From Bacillota bacterium (GTDB lineage: Bacteria; Bacillota; DTU065), in the NCBI GenBank assembly GCA_018435125.1, contig JAHDNZ010000006.1, positions 1 through 64,000 on the forward strand: DNA of 64,000 bases, written 5' to 3'. The notes under the pieces were generated by a model. That model did no database searches, was not told the origin of the DNA, and saw only the letters and a program-made list of their open reading frames with translations. This document shows positions 19,775 to 28,291 of the stretch, piece after piece; the stretch's first letter is position 1; the number at the start of each line of letters is the position of its first letter. The position numbers were made by a program, and so were the translations under genes.

Positions 19775-19806
19775 AAAAGGCTGGCAAAAACCAGCCTTTT
19801 TTTTAT
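19774..19806. terminator. Bidirectional terminator
   Basis: AAAAAGGCTGG and CCAGCCTTTTTT pair around a CAAAAA loop. T runs occur on both strands, so it ends the MATE transcript and the minus-strand PAP2 transcript. It overlaps the last codons and stop of the PAP2 gene. Confidence 0.9.
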
Positions 19807-20495
19807 TTAGAATCAGTTTCAAAAAGCTCAAGATAATGTTTGGTGGAAGAAACACCCAATGCAGCTCCGCCAAAAATATCAGAGGCAAAATGCTGACCGA
19901 GAATTAAGCGACTAAGACCCACGCTACTAGACCAGGTATAAAACCAAAACCGATACTTAGGAAATTCATCGCTTAGGACTGTGGCCAGACTGAAGCTTTC
20001 GGCGGTATGGCCTGAAGGAAAGGAATTGTAAAGACTGTTTAGGTTTGGTCCAATATAATAGGGAGACTCTTTAGGATTTAGGCCATAGGGACGGGATTTG
20101 CCAAGGAGATATTTTAGACCATTGACATTTAGCTGAGTATATAAAGAAGCCCCTACCAGTTTGCGTGCCAGTTCTTTATTATTCCAGCCAAAACCGGTAT
20201 ATAAAAGCATTAAGCCGACTGGTTCTACAGATTTAGTCAAGATAACTGCTGCAGGTTTAAAAGGTTTTAGCGCAGAAAAATAATTGACAAGCGGCTGATC
20301 GACAAGGGTAGTAACCATGGTGGTAAAAAGAACTAAGCTACTTGTCCAGTAGTTTAATTTTAGGGGTTTGGCAGTGATCCTACCTAAGTCTCTAACTCCC
20401 TCTGTTAGACCATAAGAAAGGTTATCTAATCCAGTAGCAGATAAGGAAACCGTTAAAATCAGCCAACTTATAACTGCCAGGGTCAATTTTTTCAT
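19803..20495 (-). CDS. PAP2-family phosphatase
   Basis: The 230-aa protein starts with a signal or anchor (MKKLTLAVISWLILTVSLSA) and carries the three PAP2 phosphatase motifs: KYLLGKSRP (KxxxxxxRP), PSGHT and SRLILGQHFASDIFGG (SRxxxxxHxxxD). Members dephosphorylate membrane lipids such as undecaprenyl pyrophosphate or phosphatidic acid; this one seems periplasmic or surface-exposed, not strongly polytopic. ATG 20495 overlaps the stop of the upstream isomerase (ATGA), so translation is coupled and no separate ribosome binding site is seen. TTG 20504 is the less likely alternative. Confidence 0.87.
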   Translation of the reverse strand: MKKLTLAVISWLILTVSLSATGLDNLSYGLTEGVRDLGRITAKPLKLNYWTSSLVLFTTMVTTLVDQPLVNYFSALKPFKPAAVILTKSVEPVGLMLLYTGFGWNNKELARKLVGASLYTQLNVNGLKYLLGKSRPYGLNPKESPYYIGPNLNSLYNSFPSGHTAESFSLATVLSDEFPKYRFWFYTWSSSVGLSRLILGQHFASDIFGGAALGVSSTKHYLELFETDSK

Positions 20496-21337
20496 TTTAA
20501 GCAATTAGTTAAAAGGGCATCAGCAATTAGACTGCGGAGGTAGGCAATATCTTTATATGCAGCATAAGCAGGATCGCCTTCACCACAGTACTCAATGCAA
20601 ATAGGTCCGTTATAACCCTGCTTGACAAGTTCACAGACTATCTGATAGTAATCGATGGCGCCGTTTTCAAGCAAATAGCTATAGTCATAACCATAGCCTA
20701 GGGCTGATTTGCGACAGTTTTTAGCATGGAAAAAGCCGATTTGCCCGTTAACTTTCTGAACTGCTCCTAGGGGGCCTTCACTGCTTGTTACAGCATAGAT
20801 ATTGCCGGGATCAGGGTTAGCTTTAACCCAATTTGAACCAATAGCATCAAGTAGCTTGAGAGTAGACTCCCCGGTATCATGAGGAGTGTTCATATGGATT
20901 TCAAAGACGATTTGAACATTTTTAGCTTGGGCATAAGTTGCCACTTCTTGGTAGGCTAAAGCCATCTCTTGATATTTTTCCTCACTAACTAAAGCAGAAC
21001 CATTTTCACCAAATTTGGTCCAATCAGGACCGGTAATATTGGCAATGGCACCATTGATGATTGGTATTTTAAACTGATGAGCCATATCAAGAGCCCATTT
21101 CATTTTTTCAATAGAAGCAGCTTTTCTTTCACTGTTTAACAAATCAGTTCCAGCATCTAGAGCAATTATTGGTACCTGGTACTGTTTAGACAGCTTATCA
21201 GCTTTTATCAGATCGTCTTCTGTTTTATAGTGTACGGTAGATAATTCAATACCGTCAAAACCGTACTCAGCTGCTTTCAAGAAAGCTCTTTCTATACTAT
21301 ACCCACGAAAGGTATAGGAATGGAGGATGATTTTCAT
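20492..21337 (-). CDS. Sugar phosphate isomerase/epimerase
   Basis: The 281-aa TIM-barrel protein begins MKIILHSYTFRGYSIERAF and has GFDGIELSTVH, VFEIHMNTPHDTG (metal-ligand Glu), NPDPGNIY and GFFHAKNC, then CIEYCGEGDPAY. These are features of hydroxypyruvate isomerase/inosose-type AP_endonuc_2 enzymes. The longer open frame to 21442 adds 35 residues with no family match; ATG 21337 has AAGGTGAAG at correct spacing. It forms a two-gene minus-strand operon with the PAP2 gene. The substrate is unknown. Confidence 0.86.
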   Translation of the reverse strand: MKIILHSYTFRGYSIERAFLKAAEYGFDGIELSTVHYKTEDDLIKADKLSKQYQVPIIALDAGTDLLNSERKAASIEKMKWALDMAHQFKIPIINGAIANITGPDWTKFGENGSALVSEEKYQEMALAYQEVATYAQAKNVQIVFEIHMNTPHDTGESTLKLLDAIGSNWVKANPDPGNIYAVTSSEGPLGAVQKVNGQIGFFHAKNCRKSALGYGYDYSYLLENGAIDYYQIVCELVKQGYNGPICIEYCGEGDPAYAAYKDIAYLRSLIADALLTNCLK

Positions 21338-21466
21338 ATACTTCACCTTCACCTTACTATAATTTTCCTTAAAACCTTCGTTTTTTAGAAGCGATATCCT
21401 GCCAAAAAAGATAAAAGTACTTATGGACTTGTTTGGTGGCATACCTCTTAAAGGGGAGGTATTAGA

Positions 21467-22348
21467 ATGCGCTTTGGATTAGCTTTAGGCGGGGGTTCTT
21501 TGCGAGGTGCGGCTCATATCGGTGTGATCAAGGTTTTAGATAAAGAGGGTCTAAAACCCGCAGCTATTGCCGGGACATCGGCCGGTTCTATTGTGGCCGC
21601 ACTTTATGCATCAGGCATGTCCGGAAAAGAGATTGAGAATTGGGTTTTAGGTCTTTCACCTAAAAAAGTCTTTGATAGAGCCATCTCTATTTGCCAATAT
21701 CCGGCAATTATAACTAAGATAATTGTTGATATGATAGGCTTTAATCCAACCTGCAGATTACCGCTTGGCTTATTTTCAGGCCAATTTTTAGCCTCAGAGA
21801 TTGCTTTATATACTATAAATCGTAAACTCAGTAGTTTAGAGATGAAAACAGCTATTAATGCAGTTGACCTAGATACAGGCGAAGAGGTAGTATTTACCAA
21901 TGCAAGTCTTTTGCAAACTCAAAAAGATATCGCAACCGATGCTTATTTATGGGAGGCGGTAAGAGCTAGTATTTCCTTGCCGGGTATTTTTACACCGTTT
22001 AACTGGCAAGATAGAAGGCTTGTAGATGGAGGTATTGCAGCCTTAAATCCAGCTAAGATCTTAAAAAGGATGGGAATTCCTTTTGTGCTTGCCATCGATG
22101 TATCTTTAGATGCTTCAACCTCTCCGCTACCGGATAATTTCCTCGAGGTGCTATTAAGATCATACGATATTGCCAATTACCGTAAAAACAAAGAAGAGTT
22201 GCATCTCTATGCTGATTATACTGTTTTAGCTGGTCTTAGCGGAGTAAATCTAAAAGAATTTTCCAAGATAAAGGAATGTATCACTTACGGAGAGAAAGCC
22301 ATGGAGAGTGCTTTAAAAAAATTAGGTTTAGCTATTTTTAAATATTAA
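21467..22348 (+). CDS. Patatin-like phospholipase
   Basis: The 293-aa protein has the patatin serine-aspartate dyad. The oxyanion loop is GGGSLRGAAHIGV (about residues 8-20), the nucleophile serine lies in GTSAGS (about 37-42), and the catalytic aspartate in VDGGIA (about 187-192). It resembles bacterial RssA/YchK-type cytoplasmic lipases acting on phospholipids or lysophospholipids. GGGGAGG precedes the ATG. It is the first gene of a run with the epimerase (16 bases downstream), the MBL-fold hydrolase and MTA phosphorylase, all closely spaced. Confidence 0.9.
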   Translation: MRFGLALGGGSLRGAAHIGVIKVLDKEGLKPAAIAGTSAGSIVAALYASGMSGKEIENWVLGLSPKKVFDRAISICQYPAIITKIIVDMIGFNPTCRLPLGLFSGQFLASEIALYTINRKLSSLEMKTAINAVDLDTGEEVVFTNASLLQTQKDIATDAYLWEAVRASISLPGIFTPFNWQDRRLVDGGIAALNPAKILKRMGIPFVLAIDVSLDASTSPLPDNFLEVLLRSYDIANYRKNKEELHLYADYTVLAGLSGVNLKEFSKIKECITYGEKAMESALKKLGLAIFKY

Positions 22349-22363
22349 GAGGTGGTGTTGGAG

Positions 22364-23287
22364 ATGAAAGCTTTAGTAACAGGAGGAGCCGGGTTTATTG
22401 GTTCCCATGTGGCAGAAGCTCTTCTAGAAGATGGAGCTGAAGTATTAATTATAGATAATCTTTCTACGGGTAAAAAAGCCAACTTACCTCAAAAAGCAGC
22501 TTTTTTAGAATTGGATATCTGTTCGGAGGAGTTAAAAAAGGTAATTTTAGAGTTTAAGCCTGAAATCATCTTTCAGTTAGCTGCTCAGATTGATGTCCAA
22601 AAGTCAATCTTTGACCCCGCATTCGATGCATATGTAAACATCGTAGGGGCAATAAAACTTTTAGAAGCAGCCAGGGAAGCTAAAGTGAAAAAAATTGTTT
22701 ACTCGTCTTCAGCTGCGGTTTATGGTGAGCCTTGTTTTCTCCCTGTTACTGAAGAACATCAAATACTACCTTTAAGTGCTTATGGTATCAGTAAACATAC
22801 GGTTGAACACTATTTAACTGCTTACAAAAAGCTTTATAATATTAATTATAGTATTCTAAGATACGGCAATGTTTTTGGACCTAGGCAAGATCCTTTAGGA
22901 GAAGCAGGCGTAGTAGCTATCTTTACCTCAAAAGTATTAAAGGGAGAGCCTTGTTCTATCTTTGGAGATGGCAAACAGACGCGAGATTTTGTTTATGTTA
23001 AAGATATTGCCGCTGCAAATCTTCTGGCAGCTAAAGCCCCTGGCAGTCAAATAGTTAATATAGCCACAGGAGTTGAAACTTCAATAAACGAGGTCTTTGC
23101 CCTGTTAAGAGATCTTTCGGGTCAAAACCAAAGTCAAGTTATTAGAAAAGAAGCGCGCCAAGGTGAGATCAGACGTATGGTTATGAGCACAGAAAAAGCA
23201 AAAAAAGAGATAGGTTATAACAGTAAGTATACTTTTTTAGACGGTATAAAAGAAACCATTGCCTATTATCAAAATGGCAAAATCTAA
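22364..23287 (+). CDS. NAD-dependent nucleotide-sugar epimerase/dehydratase
   Basis: The 307-aa extended SDR protein has the NAD loop GGAGFIGSHVAEAL (about residues 7-20), the catalytic serine region YSSSAAVYGEP and YGISKHTVEHY (YxxxK, about 145-155). RYGNVFGPRQDP and GDGKQTRDFVYVKD are hallmarks of UDP-glucose 4-epimerase-like enzymes. It likely supplies a sugar nucleotide for surface polysaccharide. ATG 22364 matches family starts; the GTG codons upstream coincide with the ribosome binding site AGAGGTGG. Confidence 0.92.
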   Translation: MKALVTGGAGFIGSHVAEALLEDGAEVLIIDNLSTGKKANLPQKAAFLELDICSEELKKVILEFKPEIIFQLAAQIDVQKSIFDPAFDAYVNIVGAIKLLEAAREAKVKKIVYSSSAAVYGEPCFLPVTEEHQILPLSAYGISKHTVEHYLTAYKKLYNINYSILRYGNVFGPRQDPLGEAGVVAIFTSKVLKGEPCSIFGDGKQTRDFVYVKDIAAANLLAAKAPGSQIVNIATGVETSINEVFALLRDLSGQNQSQVIRKEARQGEIRRMVMSTEKAKKEIGYNSKYTFLDGIKETIAYYQNGKI

Positions 23288-23307
23288 AAAGGATTAAAGG
23301 GATAGCT

Positions 23308-24078
23308 ATGGGTACACTTGAGTTTTTGGGGACAGGCACATCAACAGGAGTACCTATGATAGGCTGTAGGTGCAGTGTCTGCAGTTCAAAGGATCCCCAC
23401 AATAATCGTCTGAGGGCATCTGCCTTGGTAAAAATAAAAGGCAAAGTCATTCTAATAGACACCGGACCTGAATTCAGGCTTCAGGCACTAAGAGCTAATT
23501 TGACCGCAGTTGATGGTGTTTTACTAACTCATACACATGCTGATCATGTGGCAGGTTTTGACGATTTACGGGCTTTTAATTTCGTAAACGGTGAGCGGGT
23601 GAAAGTTTTCGGCAGCCCCGAAACTGTTGAGATAATAAAGCATAACTATTCTTACATCTTTGGAGAGGCCATACAAGTTGGAGGCGGACTGCCAAAAATC
23701 GATCTAATAGCTAGTAGAGACACTTTCTATATCGACGATATTAAAGTTACCCCAATTCCGATTTGGCATGGGAAAGTATTGGTATATGGTTATCGCATTG
23801 GAAAGATGGCATATGTTACCGACTTTAATAGACTAGAGGGAAAATCCCTGGAGTTGCTAAAGGGGCTAGATCTTCTTGTTTTAGGAGCTTTACGTTATCG
23901 TCCTCATGCTACCCATTTAAATATTGACCAGGCTATAAGTTTAGTAGAAAGCTTACAGCCTCAAAGAGCATATTTTACTCACCTTAGTCATGATATAGAA
24001 CATGAAAGAGTAACAAGGAGACTACAAAACAACATATTTTTGGCCTATGATGGCTTAAAGCTAAGTTTTCAAGATTAG
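23308..24078 (+). CDS. MBL-fold metal-dependent hydrolase, PhnP-like
   Basis: The 256-aa protein has the metallo-beta-lactamase motif THTHADHVAGFDDLRAFN (about residues 74-91), an N-terminal GTGTSTGVP loop and a CRCSVC cysteine cluster (about 21-26). That combination is typical of PhnP-like phosphodiesterases, which use an extra structural zinc. YVTDFN and a late HLSHD provide remaining ligands. No C-P lyase genes are present, so a phosphonate role is not supported; a general cyclic phosphodiesterase is likelier. It is 8 to 20 bases from MTA phosphorylase. Confidence 0.88.
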   Translation: MGTLEFLGTGTSTGVPMIGCRCSVCSSKDPHNNRLRASALVKIKGKVILIDTGPEFRLQALRANLTAVDGVLLTHTHADHVAGFDDLRAFNFVNGERVKVFGSPETVEIIKHNYSYIFGEAIQVGGGLPKIDLIASRDTFYIDDIKVTPIPIWHGKVLVYGYRIGKMAYVTDFNRLEGKSLELLKGLDLLVLGALRYRPHATHLNIDQAISLVESLQPQRAYFTHLSHDIEHERVTRRLQNNIFLAYDGLKLSFQD

Positions 24079-24098
24079 AAAAGGAGATGGCAAGTACG

Positions 24099-24878
24099 AT
24101 GAAATTGCAGGCAGATATTGGCGTTTTTGGAGGTTCCGGCCTTTATACTTTAATGGAAGATGTGACTGAAGTTGCCATTGATACTCCTTATGGCGCCCCT
24201 TCAGATAAACTGGCTCTAGGAGAGATGGGCGGCAAAAAGGTGGCTTTTTTACCTCGTCACGGTAAAGAACACCACCTACCACCCCATAAAATAAATTACC
24301 GGGCTAATCTTTGGGCCATGAAATCGCTGGGAGTCAAAGAAATTATCGGTCCCTGCGCCGCAGGAAGTCTTATCCCGGAATATAAACCTGGTGACTTTGT
24401 AGTTAGTGATCAATTTATCAATATGACCAGCACTCGTTTGGATACGTTTTTTGAAGGACCGTGTGTCAAGCATATAACAGCGGCCGATCCTTATTGCCCC
24501 CGTCTTTGTGCTTTAGCTTATAAAACAGGGCAAAAACTAGATATTACCATCCATCGCAAAGGTACAATTGTGGTCATTAACGGGCCACGGTTTTCTACTC
24601 GCGCTGAAAGTAGATTTTTTGCTCAGATAGGTGGACAAGTTATTAATATGACACAATATCCCGAAAGTATCCTGGCCAGGGAATTAGGAATTTGTTATGT
24701 CAATATCGCATTAATTACAGACTATGACGCGGGTCTTGAAGGCAGAGACGATATCTTACCTGTCGATCACCAGGCAGTTCTTAAGGTGTTTAATGAGAAT
24801 ATTCATAATGTGAAAAAGTTAATTGTGGCCATGATCGGACAAATGGGAGAAACAGATAAATGCCAGTGTTTATCCTAG
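24099..24878 (+). CDS. S-methyl-5'-thioadenosine (or -inosine) phosphorylase
   Basis: The 259-aa enzyme belongs to the PNP/MTAP family 2 and releases adenine from methylthioadenosine. Landmarks are GVFGGSGLYTL at the N terminus, LPRHGKEHHLPPHKINYRAN (phosphate-binding Arg/His, about 50-69), GPCAAGSL, GPRFSTRAES and NMTQYPE, then NIALITDYDAG. Specificity for MTA against methylthioinosine cannot be decided by eye. ATG 24099 is favoured, because ATG 24087 directly abuts the AAGGAG site. No other methionine-salvage genes follow. Confidence 0.9.
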   Translation: MKLQADIGVFGGSGLYTLMEDVTEVAIDTPYGAPSDKLALGEMGGKKVAFLPRHGKEHHLPPHKINYRANLWAMKSLGVKEIIGPCAAGSLIPEYKPGDFVVSDQFINMTSTRLDTFFEGPCVKHITAADPYCPRLCALAYKTGQKLDITIHRKGTIVVINGPRFSTRAESRFFAQIGGQVINMTQYPESILARELGICYVNIALITDYDAGLEGRDDILPVDHQAVLKVFNENIHNVKKLIVAMIGQMGETDKCQCLS

Positions 24879-24884
24879 AAATTG

Positions 24885-24920
24885 TTTCTTACCAGAGCTT
24901 GAGTTAGCTCTGGTAAGAAA
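24885..24920. terminator. Long perfect hairpin after MTA phosphorylase
   Basis: TTTCTTACCAGAGC and GCTCTGGTAAGAAA form a perfect 14-bp stem with an 8-nt loop, seven bases after the stop. There is no T run on the plus side, so it may be a weak terminator, an mRNA 3'-end stabiliser or a protein site. The adjacent 24921-24960 is T-rich but interrupted. Confidence 0.55.
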
Positions 24921-25193
24921 GTTAATTTCTATAGCTAAAAAGGCATCTTTATGGGTATAAACTTTTCTTCTAGGACCTTTGGATTATTTTTCCTTTTTCA
25001 ATTTTCTAAATAAGAAAACATAGATTAAGCCAAAGGCTATATGAGCAGGAAATACCTTAGCTTAAGAGTGAATATAGCTACGAAGCCGTAAATATGATTC
25101 ATGATTATTAATAACAAAAAATTATCGAGGATATTAGGCTTGTTTAGAGAATAAATGACAAGCTGCCTTAGATCTTTCAAAGGAGGATCTCTG
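24921..25193. other. AT-rich spacer before degS
   Basis: This 273-base AT-rich stretch contains no open frame with a ribosome binding site and no recognisable riboswitch. It must contain the degS-degU promoter, but I could not fix a -35/-10 pair with confidence. AAAGGAGGATCTCTG at its end is the degS ribosome binding site. Confidence 0.5.
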
Positions 25194-26378
25194 ATGGAAA
25201 GTCCACAAACATATGATGTTAGAGATCTAGATGAAATATTTAAAAAGACTATATTAGCAGTAGAAAATGGACGCGAAGATATTTACGCTATTTCTGAGGC
25301 TGCTCGGCAAGAATTTAAAAGAATTCAATTATTGCTTGAAGATATTCGGCATGAGCTTAATCTTACTATCAACGAAGTTGATGAAGTAGAGCATCTTTTT
25401 CAAAGAGCGCGTATTAGGTTGATGCAAGTCAGCAAATCATTTTCGCAATACTCTGAAGATGAAATTAGGGATGCTTCTGAGAAGGCTCACGACTTGCAAT
25501 TAAAGCTTTCAACCGCCAGGGAAAGGGAAAAGGAACTCAAAAGAAATCGCGATGACCTAGAAAGAACCTTAAAAAAGCTCAAAGAAATGGTGGAGCGTTC
25601 AGAAAAGATGGTTGCGCAAGTAAGCATTGCGGTAGAAATCTTGCGTGGTAATTTGGAAGTAGCAATTAAAGCCTTTGCGGATATGCAGCAAAAATACCAG
25701 TATGGGGTCAGAGTGGTCTTAGCTCAGGAAGAAGAGCGCAAAAGGGTAGCACGTGAAATTCATGATGGTCCTGTCCAGTCACTAGCCAATGTGGTTTTAA
25801 GAGCAGATTATTGCCAAAGGCTCTATGAAGTAGCTAAAGATCCTCTGGAAATTACTTCAGAGTTGTCTTATATTAAAAAATTAGTACAGGATATTTTAGT
25901 AGAAATGAGGCAGATCATCTTTAACCTACGACCAATGTCCTTAGACGACCTTGGCCTAGTCCCCGCTTTGGCTAGATTTATTGCCACTTTGCAAAAAAAC
26001 ACTTCGGTATTTATTGAAATAGTGAAGATTGGTCAAGAGGTTAGACTACCGGCGGCTATGGAAATAGCTCTTTTTCGAATGGCGCAAGAATCAATTAATA
26101 ACGCTATTAAACATTCGGACTGTACTCATATAGTTGTTAAGCTGGAATTTGTTGCCAATGAAGTTATACTGGTTATTATTGATGATGGAAATGGTTTTAA
26201 TCTGGAACAAACCAAAGCAGTTGCTTCAGAAAGACAGAACTTTGGGCTTTTGGGTATGGAAGAAAGAATCAAGCTTTTGGGGGGTAAATTCGGCATTGAA
26301 ACCGAGTTGGGAAGCGGTACTAAAGTATGGGCAAGACTAACATATGATCTTTTAGGAGGTGAAACTAACAATGAGTAA
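25194..26378 (+). CDS. degS: Sensor histidine kinase DegS-type
   Basis: The 394-aa cytoplasmic kinase lacks membrane segments. Residues ~1-180 are helical and coiled-coil and include RIRLMQVSKSFSQYSEDEIR, matching the DegS sensor domain. HisKA_3 follows with EEERKRVAREIHDGPVQS (phospho-His about 189), and the ATPase domain with QESINNAIKHS (N box), DDGNGFN (G1) and GLLGMEERIKLLGG (G2). ATG 25194 follows AAAGGAGG; the frame upstream is non-family. It overlaps degU by 8 bases. In relatives DegS-DegU controls exoenzymes, competence and motility. Confidence 0.93.
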   Translation: MESPQTYDVRDLDEIFKKTILAVENGREDIYAISEAARQEFKRIQLLLEDIRHELNLTINEVDEVEHLFQRARIRLMQVSKSFSQYSEDEIRDASEKAHDLQLKLSTAREREKELKRNRDDLERTLKKLKEMVERSEKMVAQVSIAVEILRGNLEVAIKAFADMQQKYQYGVRVVLAQEEERKRVAREIHDGPVQSLANVVLRADYCQRLYEVAKDPLEITSELSYIKKLVQDILVEMRQIIFNLRPMSLDDLGLVPALARFIATLQKNTSVFIEIVKIGQEVRLPAAMEIALFRMAQESINNAIKHSDCTHIVVKLEFVANEVILVIIDDGNGFNLEQTKAVASERQNFGLLGMEERIKLLGGKFGIETELGSGTKVWARLTYDLLGGETNNE

Positions 26379-27036
26379 GATAAAAGTATTATTAGCAGAT
26401 GACCACCCACTGGTCAGACAAGGCCTTAAAAAGGTTCTTAGTTTAGAAAGTGATATTGAAATTGCAGCTGAGGCTGAAGATGGTGAAATGGCTATTGAAC
26501 TGGTGGGAAAGGTTTTACCGGATGTTGTTTTGATGGATATTAATATGCCCAATATCAATGGTATTGAAGCCACCAGACGTATTAAACAAAGGTTTTCCGA
26601 TGTACAAGTGCTGGTACTTACATTTCATGATGAAGAAGAGTATGTTCTGGCTTTAATGCGTGCTGGTGCCAAAGGCTATATTCTAAAAGATATAGATCCA
26701 TCAATCGTAGCCAAAGCGATTCGCCAAGTTTACCAGGGAGATTGTTTTTTTCCACCAACATTAATCAACCAAATTATGGAAAAGGTAAACAGAGATGAGA
26801 AGGAAAATCATCGGGATGATGAAAATCAACTTACCAAGCGTGAGCAAGAGATTTTAGAAGAGATTGTGCAGGGCAAAAGCAACAAAGAGATTGCCGATAC
26901 TCTCTTTATCAGTGAAAAAACAGTAAAAAACCATGTCAGTAACATACTTAAAAAACTTGATGTTACAGATCGTACCCAGGCTGCGGTCTTAGCACTTCGT
27001 TCGGGAATTGTCCCGATTAAAGAATTAAGTGGTTAG
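26371..27036 (+). CDS. degU: Response regulator DegU-type
   Basis: The 221-aa NarL/LuxR-family regulator has a receiver domain (KVLLADDHPLVRQGLKK; phosphoacceptor in VLMDINMPNINGIEA, about residue 55; conserved Lys in GYILKDID). A LuxR-type HTH follows (LTKREQEILEEIVQGKSNKEIA ... SEKTVKNHVSNIL, about 150-205). ATG 26371 is chosen over 26359 because AGGAGG lies at 26354-26359. Overlap with degS implies coupled synthesis with its kinase. Plausible targets include the adjacent secreted protein, chemotaxis and flagellar genes. Confidence 0.93.
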   Translation: MSKIKVLLADDHPLVRQGLKKVLSLESDIEIAAEAEDGEMAIELVGKVLPDVVLMDINMPNINGIEATRRIKQRFSDVQVLVLTFHDEEEYVLALMRAGAKGYILKDIDPSIVAKAIRQVYQGDCFFPPTLINQIMEKVNRDEKENHRDDENQLTKREQEILEEIVQGKSNKEIADTLFISEKTVKNHVSNILKKLDVTDRTQAAVLALRSGIVPIKELSG

Positions 27037-27364
27037 AGTTACTATCTGCGGGCAGGCCATAAAAACAAAGTTGGCTCGCTCGTTTTTTTCTCGTTTGCTT
27101 GGCTTAATAGGAAAAAAGCCAAAGCCTGGTGAAGCATTGTTAATAATACCTTGCAAGCAAGTACACACTTTTTTTATGCAAGCACCAATTGATGTTATTT
27201 ATATAGATAGAAAAGGCGAAGTAGTTAAGTATTTTCCTGGAGTTAGACCCAGGCGTATTTTGCCTTTTTCGTCTAAAACCCACATGGTGCTTGAACTTTG
27301 GGCCGGAACCTTACCTGAAATCACAGAGGAAGCAAAAATAAGCCTTAAGTGGCAGGAATTATAA
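27029..27364 (+). CDS. DUF192 protein
   Basis: The 111-aa protein is a DUF192 (YceI-like small beta-barrel) member: KLARSFFSRLLGLIGKKP, then LIIPCKQVHTFFMQAPIDVIYID, PGVRPRRILPF and HMVLELWAGTL are the family's characteristic strings. Biochemical function is unknown; there is no signal peptide, unlike many members. GTG start overlaps the degU 3' end by 8 bases, so it belongs to the degSU transcript and may be coupled to it. Confidence 0.85.
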   Translation: MVRVTICGQAIKTKLARSFFSRLLGLIGKKPKPGEALLIIPCKQVHTFFMQAPIDVIYIDRKGEVVKYFPGVRPRRILPFSSKTHMVLELWAGTLPEITEEAKISLKWQEL

Positions 27365-27430
27365 ATATTAAGAGGAAAGCATTGGGTGTAGGGATTTATA
27401 AAATGGCTTAATAGAGGGAGAGGGTAAGAA

Positions 27431-27976
27431 ATGAAAAGAAGTTGTTTACTGGTTATTTGTCTGATACTGCTTTTGTCTGTTTTTGTTTTAGCCAAAGAAA
27501 ACGTAGCTCTTTTAGCAGAAGTATTTTCAGATAGTAACTTTGCAGGGTATAATCCATCTGTGGTTTGTGATGGTGAGCGCAATGAAGCCTCAGAGGTAGG
27601 TAGATGGAGTGAAATTGCTTGGGCTAGCTTAGAGACTACCGACGAGCACTGGCTGGAGTTTGAACTGCCAGGTAAAATCAAGATTACATCGATCTTAATC
27701 TGGTGGGCTCGTGACAGAGGGACATTTTGGTATGGTGAAGATATAGTTATCGAGGCTAATGGTAAGATCGTTTATGATTCAACTAAGAAGGATAAAAACC
27801 CCCTAGTCAAGGAAGTAGTAAGAAAAAAAGGCGATGCCGCAGGTTACCAGGTAACCGAGATTTATTTTAAAGAGCCCATTGTAGCAGATACAATTAGAAT
27901 TGTGCAACTCCCCGGAGGAGGTAATCCGGACAGACCTAATATTATGTGGGTTGCTGAAGTAGAGATCTACGAATAA
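27431..27976 (+). CDS. Secreted discoidin-like (F5/8 type C) protein
   Basis: The 181-aa protein has a Sec signal peptide (KRSCLLVICLILLLSVFVLA) and one domain resembling F5/8 type C carbohydrate-binding modules: NVALLAEVFSDSNFAGYNPS, VCDGERNE, WLEFELPGKIKITSILIWW and a final WVAEVEIYE strand. There is no catalytic domain and no cell-wall anchor. It may bind polysaccharide outside the cell or be a subunit of a larger system. It lies downstream of degSU-DUF192 (66-base gap, AGGGAGAGGG site) and is followed by a terminator. Confidence 0.72.
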   Translation: MKRSCLLVICLILLLSVFVLAKENVALLAEVFSDSNFAGYNPSVVCDGERNEASEVGRWSEIAWASLETTDEHWLEFELPGKIKITSILIWWARDRGTFWYGEDIVIEANGKIVYDSTKKDKNPLVKEVVRKKGDAAGYQVTEIYFKEPIVADTIRIVQLPGGGNPDRPNIMWVAEVEIYE

Positions 27977-27990
27977 CTCAAAGACCATAG

Positions 27991-28023
27991 AATCAGGGAA
28001 TATTATTCCCTGATTCTTTACTT
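27991..28023 (+). terminator. Terminator after the discoidin-like gene
   Basis: AATCAGGGAAT and ATTCCCTGATT pair with a short loop, followed by CTTTACTTTATTT. It ends the degSU unit and separates it from the chemotaxis operon. Confidence 0.75.
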
Positions 28024-28164
28024 TATTTAACTTTTTAAAGGAAGGATTTGGATTTTATCATAGAGAACCTTCTATTTAACAAAGTTTTAATAAAGTATGT
28101 AACGGGAATTTAATATGTATTGAGGCCAGCTATAGTTTTTTTTTAATAAATACGGGCTAAGTAT

Positions 28165-28190
28165 TAAGGTTTTGTTTAATATAACGATAT
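28165..28190 (+). promoter_or_regulatory. Candidate sigma-D (sigma-28) promoter of the chemotaxis operon
   Basis: TAAG (28165-28168), 14 bases, and AACGATAT (28183-28190) resemble the motility sigma consensus TAAA-N15-GCCGATAT. It lies about 100 bases before cheW in a 276-base gene-free stretch that otherwise shows no feature. Two mismatches in the -10 and the short spacing keep this tentative. Confidence 0.3.
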
Positions 28191-28291
28191 AAAAGCAGAA
28201 GGGTTTTTTTGAGGCTCTAATTTCAAAAATAGATTAGATTTAGCCAAGGTAATAAAAACACAAGCTAAATATTTAGAGGGAGGTGGCAAGC

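Noticed and set aside
27199-27681. 160-codon minus-strand frame over DUF192 and the discoidin-like gene
   Set aside because: It runs through two real plus-strand genes and shows no protein family features.
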